From Bradyrhizobium glycinis (lineage in GTDB: Bacteria; Pseudomonadota; Alphaproteobacteria; Rhizobiales; Xanthobacteraceae), in NCBI RefSeq assembly GCF_016031655.1, contig NZ_JACCHQ010000005.1, positions 124,001 through 188,000 of the forward strand: 64,000 nucleotides of DNA, in the 5' to 3' direction. Of this stretch, positions 19,753 through 29,195 are shown piece after piece. Position numbers and translations under genes: made by a program. The notes under the pieces are model-generated. The model searched no databases and was not told the DNA's origin. It saw only the letters and a list, made by a program, of their open reading frames with translations. The number at the start of each line of letters is the position of its first letter. The stretch's first letter is position 1.

Positions 19753-22602
19753 TCAGTTCAGCGCGTCGTTGAGCGCTGCATTGAGCGCGGCGAGGCCTTT
19801 CTTGAGCCCGCCCTTCAGGTGCACCCGCAGCGCACGCCGGCCGCGTTCCGTCAGCACGTCGAAATCGCCGCGGGCCTGCGCCGCCTTGATCACGCCGAAG
19901 CTCGCCTTCTGGCCCGGCACAGGCAGATCCTTGGCATCGTCGGCGGTGATCTGGAGGAACACGCCGCTGTCGGGCCCGCCCTTGTAGGCCTGTCCTGTCG
20001 AATGCAAAAAGCGCGGGCCGAACTGGGCGCAAGTCGCAACGTGCCGCTTCTCGCGCACCTCGAGCCGCATGGCCTGGAGCGCGTCGATCGTGGCCTTGTC
20101 GCGCGCGACGTAGCCGAGCAGGGCGACATAGTCGCCATGGTTCGAGCGGGACAGATGCGCCTTCAGCCAGGAGCTAAGATCGCCATTGGCGCCGGCGGCG
20201 CGCAGTGCCGTGGCATTGGCCTCATCGGTGTAGAGATCGGCTTCCTTGGTGCTGACCACCGGATCTTCCGCCGGCAGCTTGCCGGTCTTCTCGAACGCGG
20301 CGGTGAGCTCGCGGGTCTTGATCTTGGCCGCTTCGACGTCCGGCTGGTCGAACGGGTTGATGCCGAGGATGCTGCCGGCCACGGCGGTTGCCATCTCGAA
20401 GCGGAAGAATTCCTGGCCGAGATGCTCGATCGATTTCATGACGATGCGCACCACGGGATGACCCGCCGCCTCGATCGCGGCAAGCTGGGAATCGTGGGCG
20501 GCGTCCGCTTCGCCTTCGACACGGATGTCGATGAAGAAGCGGTCGTTCCCGTAGACGGAGGGATCGCCCAGCGGCTCGCCCTCGATCGGGATCAGGCCCT
20601 TGCCCTCCTTGCCGGTCGATTCAGCGATCAGCTGCTCGGCCCAGGCGCCGAAATCGGCGATCTTCTTCGACGCCAGGATCGTCACCTTGTCGCGGCCCTC
20701 GAGCCCCGCGAGACCCATGGCAAGGCCGAGCTGCACGCCCGGGTTTTCGGACGGCGGCACATCGGGGCCGCAGGAGCGGGCCATCGCCAGCGCATGCTTG
20801 ACGAAGCTCTTGACGTCGATGCCCGCGGTCGCCGCCGGCACCAGCCCGAACGGCGAGAGCACCGAATAGCGTCCGCCGATCGAGGGCGCGCCATGGAAGA
20901 TGCGGGCGTAATGAAGGCTCTTCGCCGCCTTCTCCAGCGACGAGCCGGGATCGGTCACCGCGATGAAGCGATGGCCGGTCTTCACCTTTGCCCCCACCGC
21001 CCTGGCAACCTGCTCGTGGAAATAGTCCTTCATCGCGTTCGGCTCGGTGGTGCCGCCGGACTTGCTGGAGACGATGAAGACGGTGTTGGCGATGTCGATC
21101 TTCGCCTCCATCGCCCGCACCTGCGCCGGATCGGTGGAGTCGAGCACGTGCAGCTTGGGGAAGCCGGGCTTCTTGCCGAAGGTCTCCGCCAGCACCTCGG
21201 GGCCGAGGCTGGAGCCGCCCATGCCGAGCACCACGGCGTCGGAGAATTTCTGGCCTTTCACGCGGCCCGCATAGTCCTCGTAATCGGCGATGTCGGCCTG
21301 GTGCGGGCTGTCGAGCCAGCCCAGCCATTTGTCCTCGTCCGCACCGGTCCAGACCGACTTGTCGCGCTGCCACAACCTGCGGATCTTGGCCGACGCCCGC
21401 CACTCCTCCGTGGTCTTGGCCAGCGCGTTGCCGAGCCCGTCGCCCAGCGAGAGCTGCTGGCGGTCGAGTGCGGGCCCGAGCACGACCGCGCGCTTGTGGG
21501 CGACGGCGCCGTAGAGCTTGTCGGCAGCATCCGCAAACAGCTTGACGCCGTCCTTGACCAGCTCCTCGGTGATCGCATCGAGCGAGATGCCGGAGCGCTC
21601 CAGTTCCTCCAGCACGCGCCTTGCGTCGTCGACATTCTCCTCCAGGCTGTCACGCGGCTTGCCGTGGTCTCGGAACGCATCCAGCGTTGCCGGCGGCACG
21701 GTGTTGATGGTGTCGGGGCCGATCAGCTCCTCGACATAGAGGACGTCGCTGTAGTCCTTGTTCTTGGTGCCGGTGGAGGCCCACAGCATGCGCTGCGCCT
21801 TAGCGCCCTTCGCGGCGAGCTTCTCCCAGCGGGGGCCGGCGAACAGGCGCTTGTAGTCCTGGTAGGCGAGCTTGGCATTGGCGATCGCGACCTTGCCCTT
21901 GAGCGCGGCGAGACGTTCCTTCTCGGACGGATCGTTGGCACGGGCGATCTTCTCGTCCAGCTGCTTGTCGACCATCGAATCGATCCGGCTGACGAAGAAG
22001 CTGGCGACGCTGGCCACGTGCGACGGATCGCCGCCGCCGGCGACGTATGTTTCGAGACCGGCGATGTAGGCCTCGGCCACTTCGAGATAGACGGCCTTGG
22101 AGAACAGCAGCGTGATGTTGATGCTGATGCCCTCGCTGATCAGCTGCTCGATCGCCGGCAGGCCCTCCGGCGTCGCCGGCACCTTCACCATCAGGTTCTT
22201 GCGACCGACGTCCTTCCAGAGCCGCCGCGCCTCCGCGATCGTGCCTGATGTGTCCATGGCGAGATAGGGCGAGACCTCCAGGCTGACATAGCCGTCGCCG
22301 CCCTTGAGGCGGTCATAGACCGGGCGCAGCACGTCGGCGGCGTTCTGGATGTCCTCGATCGCGACGGCCTCGAACAGATCGGCCACGGTGCGGTCGCCGC
22401 GCTTCAGCGCCTTGCCGATCGAGGCGTCGTATTCGTCCGAGCTGCCGATCGCCTTCTCGAAAATCGACGGATTGGAGGTGACGCCCTTGACGCCGTCGGT
22501 GTCGATCAGCCGCTTCAGGTCGCCCTTGGCGATGAAGCCGCGGGCCAGGAAGTCGAGCCAGACCGCCTGTCCGTGCTTTTCCAGTTCTTTGACGGGATTC
22601 AT
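19753..22602 (-). CDS. tal-pgi: Bifunctional transaldolase / glucose-6-phosphate isomerase
   Basis: This 949-residue fusion combines transaldolase and PGI. Residues 1-365 are a TalB/TalC-like barrel with [12 protein letters not shown] and the Schiff-base Lys140 in [12 protein letters not shown]. Residues about 400-949 are a PGI with the sugar-isomerase motifs [13 protein letters not shown] and [16 protein letters not shown], followed by C-terminal Glu and His segments. Such fusions are established in Bradyrhizobium and relatives and in some cyanobacteria. It probably leads the operon, since more than 200 bp without a clear gene lie upstream. It joins the non-oxidative pathway to the supply of glucose-6-phosphate for zwf. 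Confidence 0.95.
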   Translation of the reverse strand: MNPVKELEKHGQAVWLDFLARGFIAKGDLKRLIDTDGVKGVTSNPSIFEKAIGSSDEYDASIGKALKRGDRTVADLFEAVAIEDIQNAADVLRPVYDRLKGGDGYVSLEVSPYLAMDTSGTIAEARRLWKDVGRKNLMVKVPATPEGLPAIEQLISEGISINITLLFSKAVYLEVAEAYIAGLETYVAGGGDPSHVASVASFFVSRIDSMVDKQLDEKIARANDPSEKERLAALKGKVAIANAKLAYQDYKRLFAGPRWEKLAAKGAKAQRMLWASTGTKNKDYSDVLYVEELIGPDTINTVPPATLDAFRDHGKPRDSLEENVDDARRVLEELERSGISLDAITEELVKDGVKLFADAADKLYGAVAHKRAVVLGPALDRQQLSLGDGLGNALAKTTEEWRASAKIRRLWQRDKSVWTGADEDKWLGWLDSPHQADIADYEDYAGRVKGQKFSDAVVLGMGGSSLGPEVLAETFGKKPGFPKLHVLDSTDPAQVRAMEAKIDIANTVFIVSSKSGGTTEPNAMKDYFHEQVARAVGAKVKTGHRFIAVTDPGSSLEKAAKSLHYARIFHGAPSIGGRYSVLSPFGLVPAATAGIDVKSFVKHALAMARSCGPDVPPSENPGVQLGLAMGLAGLEGRDKVTILASKKIADFGAWAEQLIAESTGKEGKGLIPIEGEPLGDPSVYGNDRFFIDIRVEGEADAAHDSQLAAIEAAGHPVVRIVMKSIEHLGQEFFRFEMATAVAGSILGINPFDQPDVEAAKIKTRELTAAFEKTGKLPAEDPVVSTKEADLYTDEANATALRAAGANGDLSSWLKAHLSRSNHGDYVALLGYVARDKATIDALQAMRLEVREKRHVATCAQFGPRFLHSTGQAYKGGPDSGVFLQITADDAKDLPVPGQKASFGVIKAAQARGDFDVLTERGRRALRVHLKGGLKKGLAALNAALNDALN

Positions 22603-22844
22603 GATGCCTATTTATCTCCAAGCCTGCGGACGAGGGTTTTCGCGAAGGTCCTGACGCGCTATCCTCTAGCTTACATGCACCCGGGAGGGAACCAATCAAG
22701 GGTGTGGGAGTCCTACCCTCCAGTGTAACTCCGTCGCGATCATGGCGATCCAGGCGGGCAGGGCTGTGTTGCGCTAAAGGGACGATGGGATAAAACGCGT
22801 TGCCCGGAGGACCTGGCCGAAGTCTCCTTGCGTAATGTCAGCCG

Positions 22845-23246
22845 TTGCGCCTCGTCAGCGTCGCCGACAGCCAGCCATCCGTTGTACCGGTCAGTATCGT
22901 CGGTTGTGCCGGCGTCGTTGTGTTTGGCTTGGTGACCGCCTGGCTGATCTGGATGCTTCCCGCCCAACGCGGAGCGGTGGTGCTCGTCGCGCCCTGCGGC
23001 ATCCGCGCTCTTCGCATCGGTAATGAATTTTTTCTCTGGGAGTCGATCCCGGAGATTTCGGCTGAAGAAAGCCGCGGCCGCAAGGCGATCGTGCTCACGC
23101 CCTTACTGCGGGCTCGTCGCGGCTTCCACGCTGGCACAGGGCGCGCACCGCATTGCAGCAGGAAGATGAACGGGGGCCGCAAGGCTTCGCCGCACAAGCG
23201 TCATAAGATCGCCGCTCCCGGACCGCTATGCTGCATCGCCGGATGA
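22845..23246 (+). CDS. Doubtful small membrane protein
   Basis: An open frame of 133 codons from a TTG encodes one plausible transmembrane segment (VSIVGCAGVVVFGLVTAWLI, about residues 16-35), then a stretch of ordinary composition and a very basic tail. There is no good ribosome-binding site, no ATG and no family I recognise. Frames of this length occur by chance at this GC content. It is listed because nothing else explains the middle of the 900-bp gap. Confidence 0.2.
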   Translation: MRLVSVADSQPSVVPVSIVGCAGVVVFGLVTAWLIWMLPAQRGAVVLVAPCGIRALRIGNEFFLWESIPEISAEESRGRKAIVLTPLLRARRGFHAGTGRAPHCSRKMNGGRKASPHKRHKIAAPGPLCCIAG

Positions 23247-23330
23247 GGCCATCCCCGGGAACGCCCGGATGTGGCGACCGAGTGACATTTTCTGGAAATG
23301 AGCCAGAATAGACAAAGATTCGCACAAATT

Positions 23331-23346
23331 ACAGGCAGGTGCCTGT
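23331..23346. promoter_or_regulatory. Perfect inverted repeat upstream of prkA
   Basis: ACAGGCA-GG-TGCCTGT forms a 7-bp perfect inverted repeat about 160 bp before the prkA ATG. It has the size of a dimeric regulator site. No regulator is identified; it may be chance. Confidence 0.3.
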
Positions 23347-23503
23347 TCGTAACTCACAGAGTGCCTACGTTGTGCGTTGCGTCGAGTCGGCACCCGGGTG
23401 TCCAATGATCGTCATGTGCTCACGCTGATTCGAAACGGCCTGAGGAACGGTCCGGTAACTGCTTTCGTTTCAGCTTGTAGCGGAACTCACGCGGAGAGGG
23501 ATC

Positions 23504-25447
23504 ATGTACAACGATTCTCTATTCAACGCTTTCGCTCGGTCGTTCGAGGCGAGAAGCCAGCACGACATGTCGATGGCGGAATATCTGGAATCGTGTCGAA
23601 GCGATCCCATGAAATACGCGAACGCGGCCGAACGACTGCTAGCGGCGATCGGTGAGCCTCAGACGATTGACACGGCCAAGGACCCTCGCCTTGGCCGTAT
23701 TTTTTTGAACCGCACCATCCGCACCTATCCGGCCTTCGCCGGCTTCTACGGCATGGAAGAAACCATCGAGCGCATCGTCGGTTTCTTCCGCCATGCGGCG
23801 CAAGGTCTCGAAGAGCGCAAGCAGATCCTCTACCTGCTCGGCCCGGTCGGGGGCGGCAAGTCCTCGCTCGCCGAGCGGCTCAAGTCGCTGATGGAAGTGC
23901 AGCCGATCTACGTGCTCAAGGCCGGCGACGAGCTCTCGCCCGTGTTCGAGAGCCCGCTCAGCCTGTTCGATCCCGATCAGCTCGGTCCGATGCTGGAGGA
24001 GAAGTACGGCATTCCGCGCCGTCGCCTCACCGGCCTGATGAGCCCGTGGTGCTACAAGCGGCTCGAAGCCTTCGGCGGCGACATTTCCCAGTTCCGGGTC
24101 GCCAAGATCCAGCCGTCGCGGCTGCGCCAGATCGCGATCGCCAAGACCGAGCCCGGTGACGAGAACAACCAGGACATCTCCTCGCTGGTCGGCAAGGTCG
24201 ACATCCGCAAGCTCGAGACCTACGCCCAGAACGATCCCGACGCCTACAGCTATTCCGGCGGCCTCAACCGCGCCAATCAGGGCGTGCTCGAGTTCGTCGA
24301 GATGTTCAAGGCGCCGATCAAGATGCTGCACCCGTTGCTGACCGCAACCCAGGAAGGCAACTATATCGGCACCGAGAACATCGGCGCGATCCCGTTCACC
24401 GGCATCATCCTGGCGCACTCCAACGAAGCCGAGTGGGCGAGCTTCAAGGCCAACAAGAACAACGAAGCCTTCATCGACCGTATCTGCGTCATCAAGGTGC
24501 CCTACTGCCTCAGGGTCACCGAGGAGCAGAAGATCTACGAGAAGCTGATCCAGGGCTCCGAACTCGCCTCGGCTCCTTGTGCGCCGTCAACGCTGGAGAC
24601 GCTGGCCCGGTTCTCGGTGATGTCGCGCCTGCGCAAGCACGAGAACTCCACCCTGTTCGCCAAGATGCGGGTCTACGACGGCGAGAGCCTGAAGGAATCC
24701 GATCCGAAGGCGCGCAGCGTCCAGGAATATCGCGATGCCGCCGGCGTCGACGAGGGCATGGACGGTGCCTCCACCCGTTTCGCCTTCAAGGTCCTGGCTG
24801 CGACCTTCAACCACGATCCGCAGGAGGTCGCCGCCGACGCCGTGCACCTGATGTACGCGCTGGAACAGGCGATCCGCCGCGAGCAGCTTCCGGAGGAAAC
24901 CGAGAAACGCTATCTCGAATTCATCAAGGCGGAGCTGGCACCGCGCTACGCCGAGTTCATCGGCAACGAGATCCAGAAGGCTTATCTCGAATCCTACTCG
25001 GATTACGGGCAGAACCTGTTCGATCGCTACGTCGACTATGCCGACGCCTGGATCGAAGACCAGGACTTCAAGGATCCCGACACCGGCCAGCTGCTCGATC
25101 GCGAGCTTTTGAACCAGGAGCTGACGAAAATCGAGAAGCCGGCGGGCATCGCCAACCCCAAGGATTTCCGCAACGAGGTCGTCAAATTCTCGTTACGGTC
25201 GCGGGCCCAGAACGGCGGCAAAAACCCGACCTGGACCTCCTACGAGAAGATTCGCGATGTGATCGAAAAGCGGATATTCTCCCAGGTCGAGGACCTGCTT
25301 CCGGTCATCTCCTTCGGGTCGAAGAAGGACGGCGAGACGGAGAAGAAGCACGGCGAGTTCGTCGCACGCATGGTGGAGCGCGGCTATACCGAACGTCAGG
25401 TTCGCCGCCTCGTCGAATGGTACATGCGCGTGAAGCAGGCCGGTTGA
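23504..25447 (+). CDS. prkA: PrkA-family serine protein kinase / AAA+ protein
   Basis: The 647-residue PrkA (YeaG in E. coli) has an AAA+ ATPase part with Walker A LLGPVGGGKSSLAERL (Lys119) and a C-terminal kinase-like part. Further conserved blocks are SYSGGLNRANQGVLEFVEMFKAP, HSNEAEWASFK and FIDRICVIKVPYCLRVTEE. Start ATG 23504 follows GGAGAGGGATC. The family is induced in starvation and stationary phase, and works with YeaH and SpoVR/YcgB. The two partners follow directly, 24 bp downstream and then overlapping. Substrates are poorly known, and newer work treats the Bacillus homologue as a protease, so the kinase label is a family name. Confidence 0.93.
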   Translation: MYNDSLFNAFARSFEARSQHDMSMAEYLESCRSDPMKYANAAERLLAAIGEPQTIDTAKDPRLGRIFLNRTIRTYPAFAGFYGMEETIERIVGFFRHAAQGLEERKQILYLLGPVGGGKSSLAERLKSLMEVQPIYVLKAGDELSPVFESPLSLFDPDQLGPMLEEKYGIPRRRLTGLMSPWCYKRLEAFGGDISQFRVAKIQPSRLRQIAIAKTEPGDENNQDISSLVGKVDIRKLETYAQNDPDAYSYSGGLNRANQGVLEFVEMFKAPIKMLHPLLTATQEGNYIGTENIGAIPFTGIILAHSNEAEWASFKANKNNEAFIDRICVIKVPYCLRVTEEQKIYEKLIQGSELASAPCAPSTLETLARFSVMSRLRKHENSTLFAKMRVYDGESLKESDPKARSVQEYRDAAGVDEGMDGASTRFAFKVLAATFNHDPQEVAADAVHLMYALEQAIRREQLPEETEKRYLEFIKAELAPRYAEFIGNEIQKAYLESYSDYGQNLFDRYVDYADAWIEDQDFKDPDTGQLLDRELLNQELTKIEKPAGIANPKDFRNEVVKFSLRSRAQNGGKNPTWTSYEKIRDVIEKRIFSQVEDLLPVISFGSKKDGETEKKHGEFVARMVERGYTERQVRRLVEWYMRVKQAG

Positions 25448-25471
25448 GGCGGATGGGAGGCGAATGGTAAA

Positions 25472-26755
25472 GTGCCCATTCACATTATTGACAGGCGCCT
25501 GAATCCAGGCGGCAAGAGTCTTGAGAACCGCCAGCGGTTCTTGCGTCGGGCCAAATCCCTGGTGCAGGGCGCCGTCAAGAAGACCTCGCAGGAACGCGAC
25601 ATCAAGGACGTCCTGGAGGGTGGTGAGGTCACGATTCCGCTCGACGGCATGCACGAGCCGCGCTTCCGCCGTGAAGGCGGGACGCGCGACATGGTGCTGC
25701 CCGGCAACAAGAAGTTCATCGAAGGCGACTATCTCCAGCGCTCCGGCCAGGGCAGCGCCAAGGATTCGGGTCCCGGCGAAGGCGACAGCGAGGACGCCTT
25801 CCGCTTCGTGCTGAGCCGCGACGAGTTTGTCGATCTCTTCCTCGACGACCTCGAGCTTCCGGATCTCGCCAAGCGCAAGATCGCGCAGACCGAGAGCGAA
25901 GGCATCCAGCGCGCCGGCTACACCATGACCGGCTCGCCCGCCAACATCTCGGTGAGCCGGACGGTGAAGCTGGCGCTCGCCCGCCGCATCGCGCTCAAGC
26001 GTCCGCGCAAGGACGAGATCGAAGAGCTGGAAACCGCGATCGAAGCCTGCACGGACGAGGACGAGCGTGCGGCTCTCGTGGCCCGGCTCGAAGCTCTGAA
26101 GGCGAAGGCGAAGCGCATCCCCTTCATCGATCCGCTCGACATCCGCTATCGGCGCTTCGAGACGGTGCCCAAGCCCGTCGCGCAGGCCGTGATGTTCTGC
26201 CTGATGGACGTCTCCGGCTCGATGTCCGAGCACATGAAGGACCTGGCGAAGCGCTTCTACATGCTGCTCTACGTCTTCCTGAAGCGGCGCTACAAGCACG
26301 TCGAGATCGTCTTCATCCGCCACACCGACCGCGCCGAGGAAGTCGACGAGCAGACCTTCTTCTACGGTCCGGCCTCGGGCGGCACGCTGGTCTCCAGCGC
26401 GCTGCAGGCGATGCACGAGATCGTGCGCGAGCGCTTCAACCCGTCGGACTGGAACATCTACGCCGCGCAGGCTTCCGACGGCGACAATTCCTATTCCGAC
26501 GGCGAGCTCACGGGGCTCCTCTTGACCGAGAAGATCCTGCCGGTCTGCCAGTTCTTCGCCTATCTCGAGGTCGGCGAGGCCGGCGGCAGCGCCTTCGATC
26601 TCTCTGACTCCTCGCTCTGGAGCCTCTACGAACGCCTGCGCAACAGCGGCGCACCGCTCTCGATGCGCAAAGTGTCGGAGCGCAGCGAGATCTTTCCGGT
26701 ATTCCACGATCTGTTCCAGCGCCGCGACACTGCCCAGGAGAAGGCCGCTCCATGA
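25472..26755 (+). CDS. yeaH: DUF444 / YeaH-type protein with von Willebrand A domain
   Basis: The 427-residue protein begins at GTG 25472 (PIHIIDRRLNPGGKSLENRQRF). The N-terminal half is charged and includes a predicted coiled-coil-like stretch around residues 175-215. The C-terminal half is a vWA-like domain with the metal-ion-dependent adhesion motif LMDVSGSMSEHMK, plus FIRHTDRAEEVDEQTFFYG and AAQASDGDNSYSDG. YeaH is the standard partner of PrkA. It overlaps spoVR in ATGA (26752-26755), showing translational coupling. Molecular role unknown; the symbol is by analogy with E. coli. Confidence 0.9.
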   Translation: MPIHIIDRRLNPGGKSLENRQRFLRRAKSLVQGAVKKTSQERDIKDVLEGGEVTIPLDGMHEPRFRREGGTRDMVLPGNKKFIEGDYLQRSGQGSAKDSGPGEGDSEDAFRFVLSRDEFVDLFLDDLELPDLAKRKIAQTESEGIQRAGYTMTGSPANISVSRTVKLALARRIALKRPRKDEIEELETAIEACTDEDERAALVARLEALKAKAKRIPFIDPLDIRYRRFETVPKPVAQAVMFCLMDVSGSMSEHMKDLAKRFYMLLYVFLKRRYKHVEIVFIRHTDRAEEVDEQTFFYGPASGGTLVSSALQAMHEIVRERFNPSDWNIYAAQASDGDNSYSDGELTGLLLTEKILPVCQFFAYLEVGEAGGSAFDLSDSSLWSLYERLRNSGAPLSMRKVSERSEIFPVFHDLFQRRDTAQEKAAP

Positions 26756-28290
26756 AGGAACGTTTGTTCGAAGGCGCCGATTGGGACTTCCACACCTTGC
26801 AGCGCATCACCGATGCCTGCGAGGAGGTGGCGTTGAAGGATCTCGGCCTCGACGTCTATCCGAACCAGATCGAGGTCATCACCGCCGAGCAGATGCTGGA
26901 TGCCTATTCGTCGGTCGGCATGCCCTTGTTCTACAAGCACTGGTCGTTCGGCAAGCACTTCGCGTTCCATGAGGCGTCCTACCGCAAGGGCTTGATGGGG
27001 CTCGCCTACGAGATCGTTATCAACTCCTCGCCCTGCATCTCCTATCTGATGGAGGAGAACACGGCGACGATGCAGACGCTGGTGATCGCGCACGCCGCCT
27101 TCGGCCACAATCATTTTTTCAAGAACAATTATCTGTTCAAGCAGTGGACCGATGCCGACGGCATCCTGGATTATCTCGACTTCGCCAAGAACTACGTCAT
27201 GCAGTGCGAGGATCGCTACGGCCGCATCGAGGTCGAGCGCACGCTCGATGCCGCGCACGCGCTGATGTCGCACGGCATCGACCGTTATCCCGGCAAGAAG
27301 AAGCTTGATCTGCGCGCCGAGGAAAAGCGGGCAGGGCGCCGCCGCCAGCACGAGGAGGAGGTCTTCAACGATCTCTGGCGCACCGTGCCGAAGGGCGCCG
27401 CCAAGAGCCGCTCCACGCTCAGCATCGAGCGCCGCCGCAAGCTGCTCGGCCTGCCGCAGGAGAATTTGCTCTATTTCCTGGAGAAGAGCGCGCCGCGGCT
27501 GGCGCCCTGGCAGCGCGAGCTGCTCCGTATCGTCCGCCACATCGCGCAATATTTCTATCCGCAAAGCCAGACCAAGGTCATGAACGAGGGGACGGCGACC
27601 TACGTCCATTATCGCATCATGACCAGGCTGCACGAGCAGGGCCGCATCAGCGACGGCAACTTCCTTGAATTTCTGGGGTCGCACACCAACGTGGTGTTCC
27701 AGCCCGAATTCGACGACCCGCGCTTCTCCGGCTTCAACCCTTACGCGCTCGGCTTCGCGGTGATGCAGGACATCGAGCGCATCGTCGCCAATCCGGAAGA
27801 CGAGGACCGCGAGTGGTTCCCCGACATCGCCGGCAAGGGCGACGTCATGGGCGTGCTGCGCGATGTCTGGGCCAATTACCGCGACGAAAGCTTCATCGGC
27901 CAATTCCTGAGCCCCAGATTGATGCGGCACTTCCGCATGTTCCACCTGCACGACGATCCCGAGGAGCGCGCCGGCATCCGCGTCGATGCCATCCACGACG
28001 AGCGCGGCTTCCGCCGCGTCCGCCGCGAGCTGGCGCGGCAGCACGATGTCGGCTTCATCGACGCCAATATCGAGGTGGTCGACGTCGACCTCTCCGGCGA
28101 CCGCCGCCTGATCCTGCATCACCACGTCATCAAGGGCTCGCAGCTCAACGAGACCGACGCCAAGCGCGTGCTGCAGCATCTCGCCGATCTCTGGACCTAC
28201 GACGTCGCGCTGATCGAGGTCGACGCCAACGACAAGGTCCTGCGCGAATACGTGGTCAGCCCGCGCCCGATTCCCGCCGCGGTGGCGTGA
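26752..28290 (+). CDS. spoVR: SpoVR family protein
   Basis: The 512-residue protein belongs to the SpoVR/YcgB family. Characteristic blocks are WDFHTLQRITDACEEVA, YPNQIEVITAEQMLDAY, HWSFGKHF, YEIVINSSPCISYLMEEN, AHAAFGHNHFFKNNYLF and NEGTATYVHYRIM; several His/Glu residues could bind metal. No signal or membrane segment is present. In spore formers the family has a role in the cortex, but here, as in E. coli, it goes with prkA and yeaH in a starvation/stress module. The biochemical function is not established. It is the last gene of the trio; a strong palindrome lies 50 bp downstream. Confidence 0.92.
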   Translation: MKERLFEGADWDFHTLQRITDACEEVALKDLGLDVYPNQIEVITAEQMLDAYSSVGMPLFYKHWSFGKHFAFHEASYRKGLMGLAYEIVINSSPCISYLMEENTATMQTLVIAHAAFGHNHFFKNNYLFKQWTDADGILDYLDFAKNYVMQCEDRYGRIEVERTLDAAHALMSHGIDRYPGKKKLDLRAEEKRAGRRRQHEEEVFNDLWRTVPKGAAKSRSTLSIERRRKLLGLPQENLLYFLEKSAPRLAPWQRELLRIVRHIAQYFYPQSQTKVMNEGTATYVHYRIMTRLHEQGRISDGNFLEFLGSHTNVVFQPEFDDPRFSGFNPYALGFAVMQDIERIVANPEDEDREWFPDIAGKGDVMGVLRDVWANYRDESFIGQFLSPRLMRHFRMFHLHDDPEERAGIRVDAIHDERGFRRVRRELARQHDVGFIDANIEVVDVDLSGDRRLILHHHVIKGSQLNETDAKRVLQHLADLWTYDVALIEVDANDKVLREYVVSPRPIPAAVA

Positions 28291-28339
28291 GGCTATCTCC
28301 TCTTCTTTAGTGAAGCTCGCGCGCCGAAGACGGTGAGCT

Positions 28340-28480
28340 CCCTCCCCCGCTTGCGGGGGAGGGCTGGGGAGAGGGTGTCTCCGCGGTGGGACTCCCCCAG
28401 AGGAGAGAGCCCTCTCCCGGCGCGCGGACGATGCTTCGCATCGCCGCGAACGCGCCGACCTCTCCCGCAAGCGGGAGAGG
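28340..28480. repeat. CT/GA-rich palindromic element, possible terminator of the prkA trio
   Basis: Two hairpins bracket this segment: an 11-bp perfect stem with a TT loop (28340-28363) and a 10-bp perfect stem with an AA loop (28459-28480). Between them lies a small CGATG-CTTCG-CATCG hairpin (about 28428-28442). Similar stems occur at 55169-55188, and the inner hairpin recurs at 52487-52507. It is not followed by a T run, so it is probably a dispersed repeat that may also stop or protect transcripts. Confidence 0.65.
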
Positions 28481-28501
28481 TGGAGTCCGCGGCGCCTCAT
28501 G

Positions 28502-28537
28502 AGATTACGTGGACAGATCAGATTACGTGGACAGATC
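28502..28537. repeat. 18-bp perfect tandem duplication
   Basis: Two adjacent identical copies of AGATTACGTGGACAGATC (28502-28519 and 28520-28537) stand immediately downstream of the DUF1801 gene stop. The unit contains ACGTGGACAGA and is less GC-rich than its surroundings. Its role is unknown. Confidence 0.8.
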
Positions 28538-28542
28538 GCGCC

Positions 28543-28983
28543 CTAGGCTGAACGCTTCCCTAGCTTCTTCTTCCTCGCATTCAGCTCCACAGCCGCGCGG
28601 AACAGTGCCTTCAACGCCTTTTCGTTGACCTTTTCGCCCTCACGAAGATCGATCGCGCGGCGCAAATTGCCGTCGAGGCTGGAGTTGAAGAGACCTGCGG
28701 GATCCGCCAGCGCCGCGCCCTTGGCGAAAGTCAGCTTCACGACTTCCTTGTAGGTCTCACCGGTACAGATGACGCCGTCGTGCTCCCACACGGGAACGCC
28801 GCGCCATTTCCATTCCTCGACGACGTCAGGATCGGCTTCCCTGATCAGGCCGCGGATTCGCGCGAGCATCTCGCCGCGCCAGTCGCCGAGCTCCTTGATC
28901 CGGCCATCGATCAGCTTCGATGGCGAAGCGGTGCCTGCGTCCTTCGCGCTGCTCGTCTTCGCCATCACCGGCTTCTTCATCAT
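28543..28983 (-). CDS. DUF1801 domain protein
   Basis: The 146-residue protein has the DUF1801 (YdhG-like) fold signature: LIREADPDVVEEWKWRGVPVWEHDGVICTGETYKEVVKLTF and LRRAIDLREGEKVNEKALKALF. Start ATG 28983 follows AAGGAAGCC; the second codon is also ATG. An upstream open frame runs over the next gene and is not coding. A Lys/Ser-rich N-terminus (residues 1-25) precedes the domain. The function is unknown; the family often sits beside ArsR/SRPBCC genes, as here. It is the last gene of the ArsR operon, 8 bp after the small membrane protein. Confidence 0.85.
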   Translation of the reverse strand: MMKKPVMAKTSSAKDAGTASPSKLIDGRIKELGDWRGEMLARIRGLIREADPDVVEEWKWRGVPVWEHDGVICTGETYKEVVKLTFAKGAALADPAGLFNSSLDGNLRRAIDLREGEKVNEKALKALFRAAVELNARKKKLGKRSA

Positions 28984-28991
28984 GGCTTCCT

Positions 28992-29195
28992 TCACGCCTT
29001 GCTGCGGCCGAGATAAGGCAGCGCGAACAGATAGAGCCCGGTCGCGAGCAGCGGAATGAGCGGCACGAGCGCCAGGAAGCCGATCCACATCGCCTGGACC
29101 TGTATCGTCATCGCCACGATGTTGGCAATGACGGCGAGCGTGAAAGCCATCGACAGCCAGCGATGAATTTGCCGAATCCACATCTGCGTGCTCAT
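28992..29195 (-). CDS. Small two-helix membrane protein
   Basis: The 67-residue protein starts MSTQMWIRQIHRWLSMAFT and has two hydrophobic helices (about residues 12-32 and 37-58), ending in ALPYLGRSKA. ATG 29195 overlaps the stop of the SRPBCC gene (ATGA) and is preceded by GGGAG. It is probably an inner-membrane protein of unknown function, co-translated with the SRPBCC and ArsR genes. Confidence 0.8.
   Translation of the reverse strand: MSTQMWIRQIHRWLSMAFTLAVIANIVAMTIQVQAMWIGFLALVPLIPLLATGLYLFALPYLGRSKA

Larger units (their letters stand above)
22603..23503. other. Intergenic region between tal-pgi and prkA
   Basis: About 900 bp separate the two divergent operons. It must carry both promoters. 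The minus-strand leader next to tal-pgi (22603-22740) and the last 250 bp before prkA, which is less GC-rich, look non-coding. The middle holds one weak candidate gene, listed separately. I see no RNA gene or insertion element. Confidence 0.5.

Noticed and set aside
19696-22248. 850-codon open frame opposite tal-pgi
   Set aside because: Antisense shadow of a gene with clear transaldolase and isomerase motifs.
28340-28480. CRISPR-like array
   Set aside because: Only two hairpins of different sequence with no regular spacers.
26626-28500. 624-codon open frame opposite spoVR
   Set aside because: Shadow of spoVR; starts inside a repeat and has no ribosome-binding site.
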